A DNA stretch of 64,000 nt from Bacillus sp. 03113 (GTDB taxonomy: Bacteria > Bacillota > Bacilli > Bacillales > Cytobacillaceae). Positions 7,873 to 16,691 of the stretch are shown here, in pieces. Position 1 is the first letter of the stretch. The number at the start of each line of letters is the position of its first letter. The position numbers were made by a program, and so were the translations under genes. The DNA is taken from positions 1 to 64,000 of the forward strand of contig NZ_VATK01000016.1 of the NCBI RefSeq assembly GCF_006546985.1, in the 5' to 3' direction. The notes below the pieces were generated by a model. That model saw only the letters and a list, made by a program, of their open reading frames with translations. It was not told the DNA's origin and searched no databases.

Positions 7873-7915
7873 TTCAAAAAATTTATACTTTTCTTCAATA
7901 AAATGAGGTGGATAA

Positions 7916-9358
7916 ATGTTTATTTACACTAGTGATCAAATTAAAAAAATCGATCAGGAAGCTGAACAGAGTGGAATGTCTCCTTTTTCATTAATGGAAA
8001 ATGCAGGCAGTGGATTGTATAGAAAAATCATTACGAATTTAAGCGAAGATGACAGAATTCTTATTCTGGCTGGAAAAGGAAATAATGGGGGGGATGGGAT
8101 CGTACTATCACGGTATTTAAAGAATCAAGGTTATGTTGTGGACCTAGTTTTTCCTATGGGAATGCCGAAAACAAATGCTGCTAAAAGCCATTTATATTAT
8201 TATCAAGCATGTGGATATCTTATTAATGAGTTTAACCAAAGTGAAAAATACGATGTTGTTATCGATGCTATTTTAGGGGTCGGTGCAGCATTGCCTCTAA
8301 TGGATAATCTTTCAACGATCACGAAGTGGGTGAATGAGCAGAAAGCAAAAATCATCTCTATTGATATCCCTACAGGGGTTTCCTCTAATAGTGGAGAGGT
8401 AGACGCTTATGCAATCAAATCAGATATTACGTATTGTTTACATGGATATAAGCCCTCTGCTTTTTTATTTCCTAGCTCAGATTATTATGGAGTAATGGAT
8501 GTTGTAGAGATTGGCTTAAAGCATAATAGCAATTGGAAAGTATGGACAGAGAAGGATGTTATACATTCCTTGCCGAAACGAGAAAAAAATACTCATAAAG
8601 GAACTTATGGGACTGGTTTATTGATTGCTGGATCGGATGAAATGCCTGGAAGTGCCGCGCTTGCAGCTATTGGTGCGATTCGTTTTGGTATTGGAAAGCT
8701 TTCGATTGCAACGACAAAGCACGCCTCTACCATTATTGCACCTCTTGTACCAGAAGCTACATACTATTTTCGAGAAAAGAATGATGTAATAAATGCAAAT
8801 TTTTCATGTGTAGCAATTGGTCCTGGATTGACACCAGACGATGAGCTTGAGGATATTATCTCATCTTACATAAACAAAGATGTTCCTTTAATTTTAGATG
8901 CTGGGGCATTAACAAAAAGAATCTATGAAGATAGAAATAGTTCTATCATTTTAACTCCTCATCCAGGTGAATTCAGTCGAATGACAGAAGTAGAAAAGTT
9001 AAACCTGCAACAAAATCGTATCCAGCTTGCTTCTGAATATGCTGTTCAAAATGGGGTTACTGTTGTATTAAAAGGCCATAATACGGTGATTGCTTATTCG
9101 GATGGATCGGGAGTGATTAACTCAACAGGGAATACGGGCTTAGCAAAGGGTGGAACTGGAGATACGCTCACGGGTATGCTGCTAGCTAGCTTAAGTAATG
9201 ATCAGAATATTAAATCTGCTATAGCAAATGCTGTATTCCTTCATGGCTATTGTGCTGATGAATGGATAAAAACGAATGGAGAAAGAACACTTACTGCACA
9301 CGATTTCCATACTCTTCTTGCAAAAGTTGTAAAAAGGATAGAGGTTTTATCATCATGA
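7916..9358 (+). CDS. nnr: Bifunctional NAD(P)H-hydrate repair enzyme
   Basis: A 480-residue fusion of the two NAD(P)HX repair activities. The N-terminal YjeF_N epimerase domain (about 1-215) interconverts R- and S-NAD(P)HX and carries GKGNNGGDG (about 53-61). The C-terminal ribokinase-like domain (about 220-478) is the ADP-dependent dehydratase that regenerates NAD(P)H. It shows the GGTGDTLTGM nucleotide/anion-hole motif (about 411-420) and LTPHPGEFSRM. Length and order match the bacterial fusion form (B. subtilis YxkO is only the C-terminal half). The start is supported by GAGGTG seven bases upstream. It stands alone, between a dispersed repeat and its own terminator. Confidence 0.93.
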   Translation: MFIYTSDQIKKIDQEAEQSGMSPFSLMENAGSGLYRKIITNLSEDDRILILAGKGNNGGDGIVLSRYLKNQGYVVDLVFPMGMPKTNAAKSHLYYYQACGYLINEFNQSEKYDVVIDAILGVGAALPLMDNLSTITKWVNEQKAKIISIDIPTGVSSNSGEVDAYAIKSDITYCLHGYKPSAFLFPSSDYYGVMDVVEIGLKHNSNWKVWTEKDVIHSLPKREKNTHKGTYGTGLLIAGSDEMPGSAALAAIGAIRFGIGKLSIATTKHASTIIAPLVPEATYYFREKNDVINANFSCVAIGPGLTPDDELEDIISSYINKDVPLILDAGALTKRIYEDRNSSIILTPHPGEFSRMTEVEKLNLQQNRIQLASEYAVQNGVTVVLKGHNTVIAYSDGSGVINSTGNTGLAKGGTGDTLTGMLLASLSNDQNIKSAIANAVFLHGYCADEWIKTNGERTLTAHDFHTLLAKVVKRIEVLSS

Positions 9359-9361
9359 TTC

Positions 9362-9399
9362 GCCAGTTCTGTTATATACAGAGCAGGCTTTTTTTTTAT
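9362..9399 (+). terminator. Terminator after nnr
   Basis: A ten-position stem with one mismatch (GCCAGTTCTG and CAGAGCAGGC around TTATATA) is followed by nine T. Confidence 0.85.
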
Positions 9400-9442
9400 T
9401 GAAAAAAATGAATATAAATAAAAGGAAATTTTAGTTCGGAAA

Positions 9443-9582
9443 TTAACATATTTCGATGTATATGTTAAATCTTTATTGACGATTTGTAAATAATTTCTTT
9501 TAATTCCCTTTTAATGTATTTTATATTATAAATCTTACAATGTAATAGGATATTTGAAATATAATTGTAATATTCCTATTAC
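9443..9582 (+). promoter_or_regulatory. Two inverted repeats in the long cwlO upstream region
   Basis: The 420-base gap before the CwlO-like gene is very AT-rich and has no coding reading. It contains a perfect 9-bp inverted repeat (TTAACATAT at 9443-9451, ATATGTTAA at 9460-9468). A second dyad pairs GTAATAGGATATT (9542-9554) with AATATTCCTATTAC (9569-9582), with one bulge. B. subtilis cwlO also has a long untranslated leader and WalR control. I find isolated TGTAAT half-sites (9541, 9567) but not a proper TGTWAH-N5-TGTWAH WalR site. Confidence 0.45.
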
Positions 9583-9778
9583 TGTTTTGACAAATTTCGA
9601 TGTTATACTTCTATTTGTGATGAGAAAAGTCTTATTTTGATTCAATACATAAAATATTGTCGCATTAACAAAATATTTAAAATATTATAATAATTTTAAT
9701 TTTATCAATATGCTTAATAATAACTATACATAAAAAATAAAATCCGAGATTAGAACGTGAATTAGAGGAGATGGAGAG

Positions 9779-11074
9779 TTGAAAAAGAAGTTAGTAGTAT
9801 TGAACACAACATTTGTACTTGGGTTAAGCAGTACATTTGCTCTTCCAAGTGTAAATGCAGAATCTATTAGTAACCTTCAAAAGCAAAAATCATCTATTCA
9901 AGGTCAACGTGCAGGTTTGCAAGCAAACATTTCAGCAGCTGAAAAGAAAATTCTTGATGTACAAGCTGAGCTTTCAGACTTAAATGAACAAATTGCAAGA
10001 GTAGAGCAAGCGATTAATGATAATCAAAATCAAATTAACCAAACAGAAGCAAATATCGAAAAAACAAATGCAGAAATTGCAGCACTAGAAAACGAGATTG
10101 CGATTATTAAAGATAGAATTGAAAAACGAAATGAAATCCTAAAAGCACGTGCACTTTCTTTCCAAGAAAGTGGTGGTAACGTTAAATACATAGATGTCCT
10201 ACTTGGAGCAGAAAGCTTTAGTGATTTTGTAGACCGTGTTGGTGCTGTAACTTCTATTATGGAAGCTGATAAGGATATACTAGAGAAGCATGAAGCGGAT
10301 AAAAAAGAAGTTGAAGCAAAACAAGCAGAAGTAGAAAAGAAATTAGCTGATTTGAACGGGATGAAAGCTGAGCTTGAAGGCATGCAAGCTCAAATGGTTG
10401 AGCAAAAAAATCAAAACGATCAAATGAAAATCGAGTTAAATCAAAAACAAGCAGCAAATGAAGCTTTGATTGCAGATTTAAAAAGTCAAGATAGTTCACT
10501 TGCATCGCAAATTGCGTCTATCCAACAAAATATTGCGACTGCACAAGCGCAGGCTCGAGCACAAGCTCTTGCACAAGCGCAAGCACAAGTGTCTCAAGCA
10601 TCATTCAAAGCATCTTCAGCACCTGCAAGTTCAGGTAATGCTACTCAAAGCAATGCACCAGTTGCGTCCACTCCTGTAAAAGCAAATGGCAATATTGCAG
10701 ACGTGATTAGTGCAGGCTATAAATATATAGGGAAATCTGTCTATGTATTTGGTGGAGGAAGAACTGCTTATGATATTGCAAATGGTCGATTCGATTGCTC
10801 TGGCTTCGTTCATTGGGCATTCAGTCAAGCAGGTATTTCTGTTGGTTCAAGCACCGATTCATTAAAATTTGCAGGAACCCAAGTACCAGCAGGGAGCATG
10901 CAGCCTGGAGATCTTGTATTCTTTAATACATATAAAACGGATGGTCACGTTGGAATCTACATTGGCGGCGGGAAATTTATAGGTTCTCAAAGCTCGACTG
11001 GAGTTGCGGTTGCAAATATGTCGAGTGGATATTGGAAAGACACTTTCAATGGGCGTGTTGTTCGAGTGAAATAA
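9779..11074 (+). CDS. cwlO: CwlO-like secreted DL-endopeptidase (NlpC/P60)
   Basis: A 431-residue cell wall hydrolase that cuts D-glutamyl-L-diaminopimelyl bonds in peptidoglycan for cell elongation. It starts at TTG. A Sec signal peptide (KKK, hydrophobic core, cleavage near VNAES at about 27) precedes a long coiled coil (about 30-250). An Ala/Gln-rich linker (AQAQARAQALAQ) and a Ser/Ala/Pro segment follow. The C-terminal NlpC/P60 domain (about 305-431) has the catalytic Cys in FDCSG (C340) and the His in GHVGIYIG (H390). This layout is that of CwlO, whose coiled coil is the docking part for FtsEX activation. A dispersed repeat begins at its stop. Confidence 0.9.
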   Translation: MKKKLVVLNTTFVLGLSSTFALPSVNAESISNLQKQKSSIQGQRAGLQANISAAEKKILDVQAELSDLNEQIARVEQAINDNQNQINQTEANIEKTNAEIAALENEIAIIKDRIEKRNEILKARALSFQESGGNVKYIDVLLGAESFSDFVDRVGAVTSIMEADKDILEKHEADKKEVEAKQAEVEKKLADLNGMKAELEGMQAQMVEQKNQNDQMKIELNQKQAANEALIADLKSQDSSLASQIASIQQNIATAQAQARAQALAQAQAQVSQASFKASSAPASSGNATQSNAPVASTPVKANGNIADVISAGYKYIGKSVYVFGGGRTAYDIANGRFDCSGFVHWAFSQAGISVGSSTDSLKFAGTQVPAGSMQPGDLVFFNTYKTDGHVGIYIGGGKFIGSQSSTGVAVANMSSGYWKDTFNGRVVRVK

Positions 11075-11195
11075 GAAAAGCGGAAGGCGCCCGTCTATCG
11101 GCGAAAAGCATAAGACGAATCACGCAGAAAATCTTAATTTTTGGAGAGATTTGGCTTATGACTCGAGCCGATGGCGTCTGTAGCTTGACACCAAT
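11073..11195 (+). repeat. Dispersed intergenic repeat, copy 2 (stop-codon anchored)
   Basis: It begins with the cwlO stop (TAAGAAAAGCGGAAGGCGCC). Complementary pairs (GGCGCC/GGCGTC, GCATAAG/CTTATG, AATCT/AGATT) allow a long imperfect hairpin. Its middle part resembles the copy at 41233-41375. Confidence 0.75.
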
Positions 11196-11209
11196 CGTTA
11201 TATCTATTC

Positions 11210-11262
11210 AAAAAAAGAGGCTTCTACCTATGTATTCTCATTGGTAGAAGCCTCTTTTTTCG
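11210..11262. terminator. Bidirectional terminator between cwlO and the dehydrogenase
   Basis: A long perfect stem (AAAAAAGAGGCTTCTACC pairing with GGTAGAAGCCTCTTTTTT, loop TATGTATTCTCATT) has T-runs in both directions. It serves the plus-strand cwlO and the convergent minus-strand dehydrogenase. Confidence 0.9.
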
Positions 11263-11302
11263 ATTTTAATAGAATCTGTTTCAGTCTAAGAAATAAATTT
11301 TA

Positions 11303-12277
11303 CTAATACCCTTTAGAATAATCAACAAGGTTGATTGATAATGCTTTACTTTGAATATATTGTTTTAAATTGGGGATGAAAATATTTTCTATGACCCTTT
11401 TTGTGTAGTAATCTGTTAAGCCTGAATTATGCGGGGTAATGATAACATTATCCAGCTCCCATAAAGGACTTTCTTGACTTAAAGGTTCAGTTTCAAATAC
11501 GTCGAGCCCAGCACCGGCAATTTCTCCATTTATTAATGCTTTTATTAAGTCATCCTCTACAACGGTTTGTCCGCGTCCAATATTAATAAAGAAAGAGGAA
11601 GGCTTCATAAGCTTAAATTCCTTATCACTAAATAAATGATAAGTATCTTTTGTAAGCGGAAGAGTGACCACTACATAATCACAAAGTGGGAGCATGTTAT
11701 GTAATTGATTAGAAGAATACATTTTATCTACATATTCTTCATCCTTCCCTGAATGACGAACACCTAGTACAGTCATGCCAAATGCTTTAGCAATTTTGGC
11801 TGTTTCTTTTCCAATTTCACCGACACCTATTATTCCTACTGTTTTTTCATGAATTTCTTTCATTGAAATCGAGTCAGACCAAATCTTCTTTGTTTGATTT
11901 TTAATATATGTATGTAAGTTTCTTGTAAAAGTGAGCATGAATCCAATAATGGTTTCGGAAATTGGATACGCATGTACTCCTTTTGCACTCGTTAACTTAA
12001 TTTCTCTTGAGGAAAAATCATCGACTGGAAATGTATTAACACCTGCGCTCCATGATTGAACCCATTTTAGCTTTGTTGGTTGATGAAAAATCTTTGTTCC
12101 AATCTCATTAGTCCATCCCACAATCACTTCTGATTCTTGGATGTGATCGGGCCAAATTGATCGATCGCTATCGAGTACCACATCCCAATCTGGTACTATA
12201 TCTTTAATTTGTTGAATATAGTTTTGATCGATGTCATGAAGGATTAGCATTTTTCTATTAGACAATGTTTCTCTCAC
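11303..12277 (-). CDS. D-2-hydroxyacid dehydrogenase family protein
   Basis: An up to 324-residue NAD(P)-dependent oxidoreductase that reduces or oxidises a 2-keto/2-hydroxy acid; the substrate is unknown. The Rossmann motif GVGEIGKETAKIAKAFGM lies in the middle. The catalytic Arg is probably in NIGRGQ, the Glu in GLDVFETEPL and the His in ITPHNSG. A GTG start at 12277 overlaps its AAGGAG site. TTG at 12265 (SNRKMLILHD) has better spacing, so the protein may be four residues shorter. Length agrees with the glyoxylate/hydroxypyruvate reductase-like branch, shorter than SerA, with no ACT domain. Confidence 0.85.
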   Translation of the reverse strand: MRETLSNRKMLILHDIDQNYIQQIKDIVPDWDVVLDSDRSIWPDHIQESEVIVGWTNEIGTKIFHQPTKLKWVQSWSAGVNTFPVDDFSSREIKLTSAKGVHAYPISETIIGFMLTFTRNLHTYIKNQTKKIWSDSISMKEIHEKTVGIIGVGEIGKETAKIAKAFGMTVLGVRHSGKDEEYVDKMYSSNQLHNMLPLCDYVVVTLPLTKDTYHLFSDKEFKLMKPSSFFINIGRGQTVVEDDLIKALINGEIAGAGLDVFETEPLSQESPLWELDNVIITPHNSGLTDYYTKRVIENIFIPNLKQYIQSKALSINLVDYSKGY

Positions 12278-12421
12278 TCCTTAAATGTATGAATCTGTTT
12301 ATGATCTAGATATAGTGCGTTCTTCTTCATTATTATCCATTATTGAAAGAATTTTCACAATCATTAAGCTTTTTTATCGATAAAAACTTGCAGCTAGAAA
12401 AAACGTCTCAATATGATTGGA

Positions 12422-12451
12422 GAGGGTGCCAAATATGTTAAAGGCACCCTC
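12422..12451 (-). terminator. Hairpin after the MerR-like gene
   Basis: A 9-bp perfect stem (GAGGGTGCC and GGCACCCTC, loop of 12) lies 23 bases past the stop codon of the minus-strand gene. Neither side has a T-run, so it may be an mRNA-stabilising hairpin, not a terminator. Confidence 0.45.
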
Positions 12452-12473
12452 AATAGGCTCGAATGAAATGCAC

Positions 12474-13388
12474 TTATTTCCAAAAAGCCCACCATTTTTT
12501 TTCATTTTCCTCGGATTCCTCGGCTGCTGAAGCTTTACGAAAGCTTTGTACTAAGTCTTGAAAGATATCTTCTCGTTGTTTGATCTCCATTTTTAATTGT
12601 TCTCGATCTCTTTTTATTGTTTCAATGTAATATCTTCTTTCTTTATTAATGGCTTCCACTAAACTATTGATTTCCTGATTGGTTAATTCAGTTGTGTCAG
12701 ATACGCGCTGAACAAATTCTTTTAATTCCTCAGATGCTGTTTCTGACGCATCTTTTATCGTATTAGAAAAGGCTTTGAAAACTTCAGAGTTATGTTCTGA
12801 CGTTTTTTCAATTGATTTTGTTAGTTCTACCATCCCAGTGTTTGTTTTTTCCGTAGATTTATAAATTGAATCGGATAATCTTTTAATGGTTTGAAGAGAT
12901 CCATTAGATATTTCCTTTTTTACTTCGACTAACAGTTCATTTTGAATCCCGTTGCGAATTTCTTCTTTTACATCTTTTAACAATGTTTCACGGTAATTTT
13001 CCATTGCATCAAAAAATTCGATGATATTTTCTTCAAAATTATTTACAGAAACTGATGATTCCTTCGGATGATCTTTTAATTCAGGAAGAAATGGATATGA
13101 TGTTTCGATTGGTTCGGAATATACTTCCGAATCTTGGGTTAAATGCTTTTCGAATAAATCACGAATCATGTCCATGCCTAAGTTTTTATCGCGCATCTGT
13201 TTTATTTTTTCCAAAAGTCCGATTTCATAATCTGTGAAAAACCTTGAGCCTTGTTTCGAACGAGGGATGATGAGTAAGCCGTCTAAATCTTTTTCCCATT
13301 GTCTAATTGTCCCTGATGGAATATCAATTTTTTTGGAAACTTCACTAATCGAATAGGCCGTCATAAATTGATTCTCTTCCATTATCAT
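12474..13388 (-). CDS. MerR-type HTH protein with coiled coil and DUF3967-like tail
   Basis: A 304-residue protein with three parts. The first is an N-terminal MerR-type winged helix (about 10-80; AYSISEVSKKIDIPSGTIRQ, RSKQGSRFF.DYEIGLL). The second is a long helical coiled-coil region (about 120-265) rich in Glu, Lys and Ser. The third is a C-terminal Trp-rich KKWWAFWK end like DUF3967. Such MerR/DUF3967 proteins occur on Bacillus plasmids and chromosomes. The layout also recalls RacA, the polar chromosome anchor, but this protein is much longer than B. subtilis RacA (184 residues). The role could be DNA anchoring, partition or regulation. AAGGGG precedes the ATG at 13388. Confidence 0.7.
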   Translation of the reverse strand: MIMEENQFMTAYSISEVSKKIDIPSGTIRQWEKDLDGLLIIPRSKQGSRFFTDYEIGLLEKIKQMRDKNLGMDMIRDLFEKHLTQDSEVYSEPIETSYPFLPELKDHPKESSVSVNNFEENIIEFFDAMENYRETLLKDVKEEIRNGIQNELLVEVKKEISNGSLQTIKRLSDSIYKSTEKTNTGMVELTKSIEKTSEHNSEVFKAFSNTIKDASETASEELKEFVQRVSDTTELTNQEINSLVEAINKERRYYIETIKRDREQLKMEIKQREDIFQDLVQSFRKASAAEESEENEKKWWAFWK

Positions 13389-13702
13389 TTCAACCCCTTC
13401 ATATTTTTAAGTTCTGAAATGTTCGAATGTAGGTTGCGATTACAGATCCAATTATCTTTCTTTAAAGTTAATATTCCTCATCTCCCATCTGTTTTTCCTG
13501 CTAGTTGACAAAGGTTGTCAAAAGAAACGGGTATTCTTCAGAACTTCTAAAAAATATACAATCTTATTGATAATCTTTTTCTATCATATTGTTAAAATTG
13601 TGTTATTTAGGTAATTTTATAGACAAATTATGATAAAATAGGATTTATTCTCTATGTTTTGAGAGTAGTAGACCATTAAAGAATCATTTAAAGGAGAATG
13701 AT
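13389..13702. other. Divergent intergenic region with a 7-bp dyad
   Basis: This 314-base AT-rich gap separates the minus-strand MerR-like gene and the plus-strand glucosaminidase. It contains a perfect dyad TTGACAA-AGG-TTGTCAA (13505-13521), which could be an operator for the adjacent HTH protein. Nearer the glucosaminidase, TAGACA is followed by AT-rich -10-like sequences around 13620-13645. I see no small gene. Confidence 0.4.
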
Positions 13703-16210
13703 ATGAAAAGAGTCATTTTACCAAGTTTTTGTTTTGCAGTTCTGTCCACAGCAGCATTTGAACACACTGTCCATGCTGCCCAAACTCAGACACCAGCAAA
13801 ACAAATGTATACTTTAAATCAAACCAGCATCAAATATGTTTCGATTCAAAATAATTCAAACTTAAATGTACGGACAACGCCATCAACAAATGGTCTAATA
13901 ATCGCAAAGCTCGGAAATGGAAGTGAAGTAACCGTTTATTCGGAAGCAAACGGTTGGACAAAGATTAACGCAAATGGAAAAGAAGGCTATGTAAGCAGTC
14001 AATTTCTTTCAGCTGCAAAAAAAACACCAGCACCAGTAAAAGAAACACCAAAACCAGCCCCAGTGTTAGTACCAACTAAGAAATATGTTAACGTACAAGC
14101 GGGTTCAAGCTTGAATATGCGTACAGGAGCGACAACGAGCGCTCAAGTCATTGCAAAACTTTCAAGCGGCAGTGAAGTATCCGTCATTTCAGAAGGAAAT
14201 GGATGGGCAAGGATTAACGCAAATGGAAAAGAAGGCTATGTAAGCAGCCAATTTCTTTCAGGTGCAAAAGAAACACCAGAACCGGTAAAAGAAACACCAA
14301 AACCAGCTCCGCCGCCAGTACCTACTAAGAAATATGTCAACGTGCAAGCAGGCTCAAACTTGAATTTAAGAAACAATCCTTCTGTTCACGGATCGATTAT
14401 CGTGAAGCTTTCAAGAGGATTAGAGGTATCCGTTTTATCTGAATCGGTAGGATGGGCTAAAATACAAGTTTATGGGAGAGAAGGATACGTAAGTTCTAGT
14501 TTTCTATCAACTGATAATCCTACCATCCAAAAAGAAGACCCTCCTAAAACCTCAATAACAAAATATGTTCATATTGAGGCTAATTCAAGTTTAAATATGC
14601 ATTTGACCTCATCGGCAAATGGTCAAATCATTGCAAAGCTATCAAGAGGAGATGCAGTTGCTGTTTACTCCGAACAAAATGGTTGGGCGAAGGTAAAAGT
14701 AAATGAGAAGGAAGGATATATTAGTACACAATATTTAAGTAAAGAAATACCAATTAAATCAGAGAGTACTGAAAATCATCTTAAAGAATCTACGAAACTA
14801 GTAAATGTTAATCCAGGCTCAAGCTTAAATATGAGAAATAATCCTTCCATAAATGCTTCAATCATTATTAAACTAGCTAGAGGACTTGAAGTAACCGTTT
14901 TATCAGAATCAAATGGATGGTCAAAAATCAAAGCTTACGGACAAATAGGATACGTGAATACTGCGTTTTTAGCTGATCTGCAAATTAATAACAGTCAAGA
15001 ATCGACTCCTGGGAACAATTCAAATGATGGGTCACAAGGGAAACCTACAGAGAATCAAGGGATTATAAAATATGTTGCTGTTAATTCCAGCTCAAGTTTA
15101 AATTTACGTTCTGAGCCATCAGCCGCTTCATCTATTCTATTAAAGCTTCAAAGAGGAGTCGCTGTAACAGTACATAATGAATCTAACGGATGGTCTAAAG
15201 TTTCTGTTAATGGTCAAATGGGATATGTTAATTCACAGTATATTTCTACTGTAAATCCTGCTGACTCAGCACCATTAAAAGTGACTGTGAATGAAACCAG
15301 TGAGTTTATTGATATGACTTTAGATGAAATGACAGCTATTCAAATGAAAGCAAACCCTCAAACAGATAAAAAATATAAGACATATATTAGGGAAGATGCT
15401 CTTTTATTTGACCCTGCTACAGCACCAACTAATGCAATCGTTAAAGGCTCAGGCTGGAATGTAAGGGGAGGAGCTGGGACTAATTATTGGGTAGTTGGAA
15501 AAATAGATAATGGAGAAGCTGTGAAAATTAATTCGGTAATAAAAGGTGAGGATGGTTATAATTGGTATGAAATAAATTTTAATCGTAATTGGGTAAATGC
15601 AAGCCCAAATGATGTAAAATATTATTTAGATGCTAATAATTTCAAACAAAACCCTTTAGATTCCTTCCAATTTTTAAAGCTATCAAAAGCTACGAATCTA
15701 AATGCAACAGAGGTAAATGATCGTATACTTACTGGTAAAGGAATATTAGAAGGAAAAGCAGATCCTTTCATAGCAGCTGGTAATTTGTTGGGGATTAATG
15801 AGATGTACTTAATTTCACATTCTTTACTTGAAACCGGAAATGGAAGCTCTACTCTTGCTAATGGGGTTCAAATCAATGGGAGAACAGTTTATAATATGTA
15901 TGGAATAGGCGCTTATGATGGTGACGCTATTGCAACAGGAGCACAGTACGCTTATCAGGCGGGATGGTTTACACCAGAAGCAGCGATAATTGGAGGAGCA
16001 AGTTTTATCTCAAAAGGGTACATTCATGCAGGACAAGATACGATCTATAAAATGAGATGGAATCCAAACGGTGCAATTACAACAGGAAAAGCAACCCATC
16101 AATATGCAACAGATATTGGTTGGGCTTCAAAACAAGTGAATCAAATCTATAATCTATATAGCTTATTAAATTCATACGACCTTTCATTGGATATACCAAA
16201 ATATAAATAA
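13703..16210 (+). CDS. Secreted N-acetylglucosaminidase with seven SH3 domains
   Basis: An 835-residue autolysin-like enzyme expected to cut the N-acetylglucosaminyl bond of peptidoglycan outside the cell. A signal peptide (1 to about 25, ending VHAAQ) is followed by six bacterial SH3 repeats of about 60 residues. They start near 45, 127, 211, 288, 366 and 456 and share the pattern KYVNV..SSLN.R...NGW.KI...GYV. A more divergent SH3 domain follows (about 580-640). The first linkers are Pro/Lys-rich (KETPKPAP). The C-terminal glucosaminidase domain (about 690-830) has SHSLLETGNGSSTLANG with the likely catalytic Glu at 710, and VYNMYGIGAYD. It resembles B. subtilis LytD in catalytic domain and size. 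Confidence 0.88.
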   Translation: MKRVILPSFCFAVLSTAAFEHTVHAAQTQTPAKQMYTLNQTSIKYVSIQNNSNLNVRTTPSTNGLIIAKLGNGSEVTVYSEANGWTKINANGKEGYVSSQFLSAAKKTPAPVKETPKPAPVLVPTKKYVNVQAGSSLNMRTGATTSAQVIAKLSSGSEVSVISEGNGWARINANGKEGYVSSQFLSGAKETPEPVKETPKPAPPPVPTKKYVNVQAGSNLNLRNNPSVHGSIIVKLSRGLEVSVLSESVGWAKIQVYGREGYVSSSFLSTDNPTIQKEDPPKTSITKYVHIEANSSLNMHLTSSANGQIIAKLSRGDAVAVYSEQNGWAKVKVNEKEGYISTQYLSKEIPIKSESTENHLKESTKLVNVNPGSSLNMRNNPSINASIIIKLARGLEVTVLSESNGWSKIKAYGQIGYVNTAFLADLQINNSQESTPGNNSNDGSQGKPTENQGIIKYVAVNSSSSLNLRSEPSAASSILLKLQRGVAVTVHNESNGWSKVSVNGQMGYVNSQYISTVNPADSAPLKVTVNETSEFIDMTLDEMTAIQMKANPQTDKKYKTYIREDALLFDPATAPTNAIVKGSGWNVRGGAGTNYWVVGKIDNGEAVKINSVIKGEDGYNWYEINFNRNWVNASPNDVKYYLDANNFKQNPLDSFQFLKLSKATNLNATEVNDRILTGKGILEGKADPFIAAGNLLGINEMYLISHSLLETGNGSSTLANGVQINGRTVYNMYGIGAYDGDAIATGAQYAYQAGWFTPEAAIIGGASFISKGYIHAGQDTIYKMRWNPNGAITTGKATHQYATDIGWASKQVNQIYNLYSLLNSYDLSLDIPKYK

Positions 16211-16222
16211 TCTTTTTTAAAA

Positions 16223-16435
16223 AAGGCTGTTTTCTAAAAGTTTGTTGTTTTTTACATAAAACATTTGGAAAAGTGTTTCTTAGCAGCCTGCATACACGTA
16301 GACTCCTGTGGGAATGCGAGAAAGACGAGACCCCGCAGAAGCGTATGCTACGAGGAGGCTTGACGCTCGCCCACGGAAAGCGAAGTGTATGCAGGCTGCG
16401 GGTTTAAAAGCAACAATCTATACGAAAACAGCCTT
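16223..16435. repeat. MITE-like dispersed element with terminal inverted repeats
   Basis: About 213 bases bounded by AAGGCTGTTTTC and GAAAACAGCCTT. Inside, AGCAGCCTGCATACAC pairs with GTGTATGCAGGCTG, so nearly the whole element can fold into one long stem. The core (GTAGACTCCTGTGGGA ... GAGACCCCGCAG ... GAGGAGGCTTGACG ... CCCACGGAAAGCGAAG) is of a kind I know from many Bacillaceae intergenic regions. Its GC content is clearly higher than that of its flanks. It has no coding capacity. Confidence 0.75.
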
Positions 16436-16483
16436 AAAAAAATAAGGTAATAAAAATCTCCAATGATTTCAACAAGGATTAAG

Positions 16484-16520
16484 AGACCAGAAAATCGAAA
16501 TTGATTTTTCTGGTCTTTTT
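16484..16520 (+). terminator. Terminator downstream of the glucosaminidase/repeat region
   Basis: Stem AGACCAGAAAATC and GATTTTTCTGGTCT (one bulge), loop of six, followed by TTTTTC. It probably ends transcripts from the glucosaminidase gene that pass through the repeat. Confidence 0.8.
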
Positions 16521-16691
16521 CTATTTAGGTCACTCGTTTTATTAGAGAAACAATTGGATATTACGCTCATTCTCAATATTATTGTTTAAACATGTTAGAT
16601 AAGTATTTTTCTTTTATAAAAAGGAAAAGAAATGTAAAATATGTATAGAATCATGAGAATAAAGTATAGGTATAATCCGGAGGTCAAACAA

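Noticed and set aside
9541-9572. WalR site before cwlO
   Set aside because: TGTAAT occurs twice but the two are 26 bases apart instead of the required 11-base periodicity.
10030-10505. Minus-strand readings opposite cwlO
   Set aside because: They are antisense shadows of the coiled-coil coding region, rich in Ser/Phe/Leu as expected from its complement.
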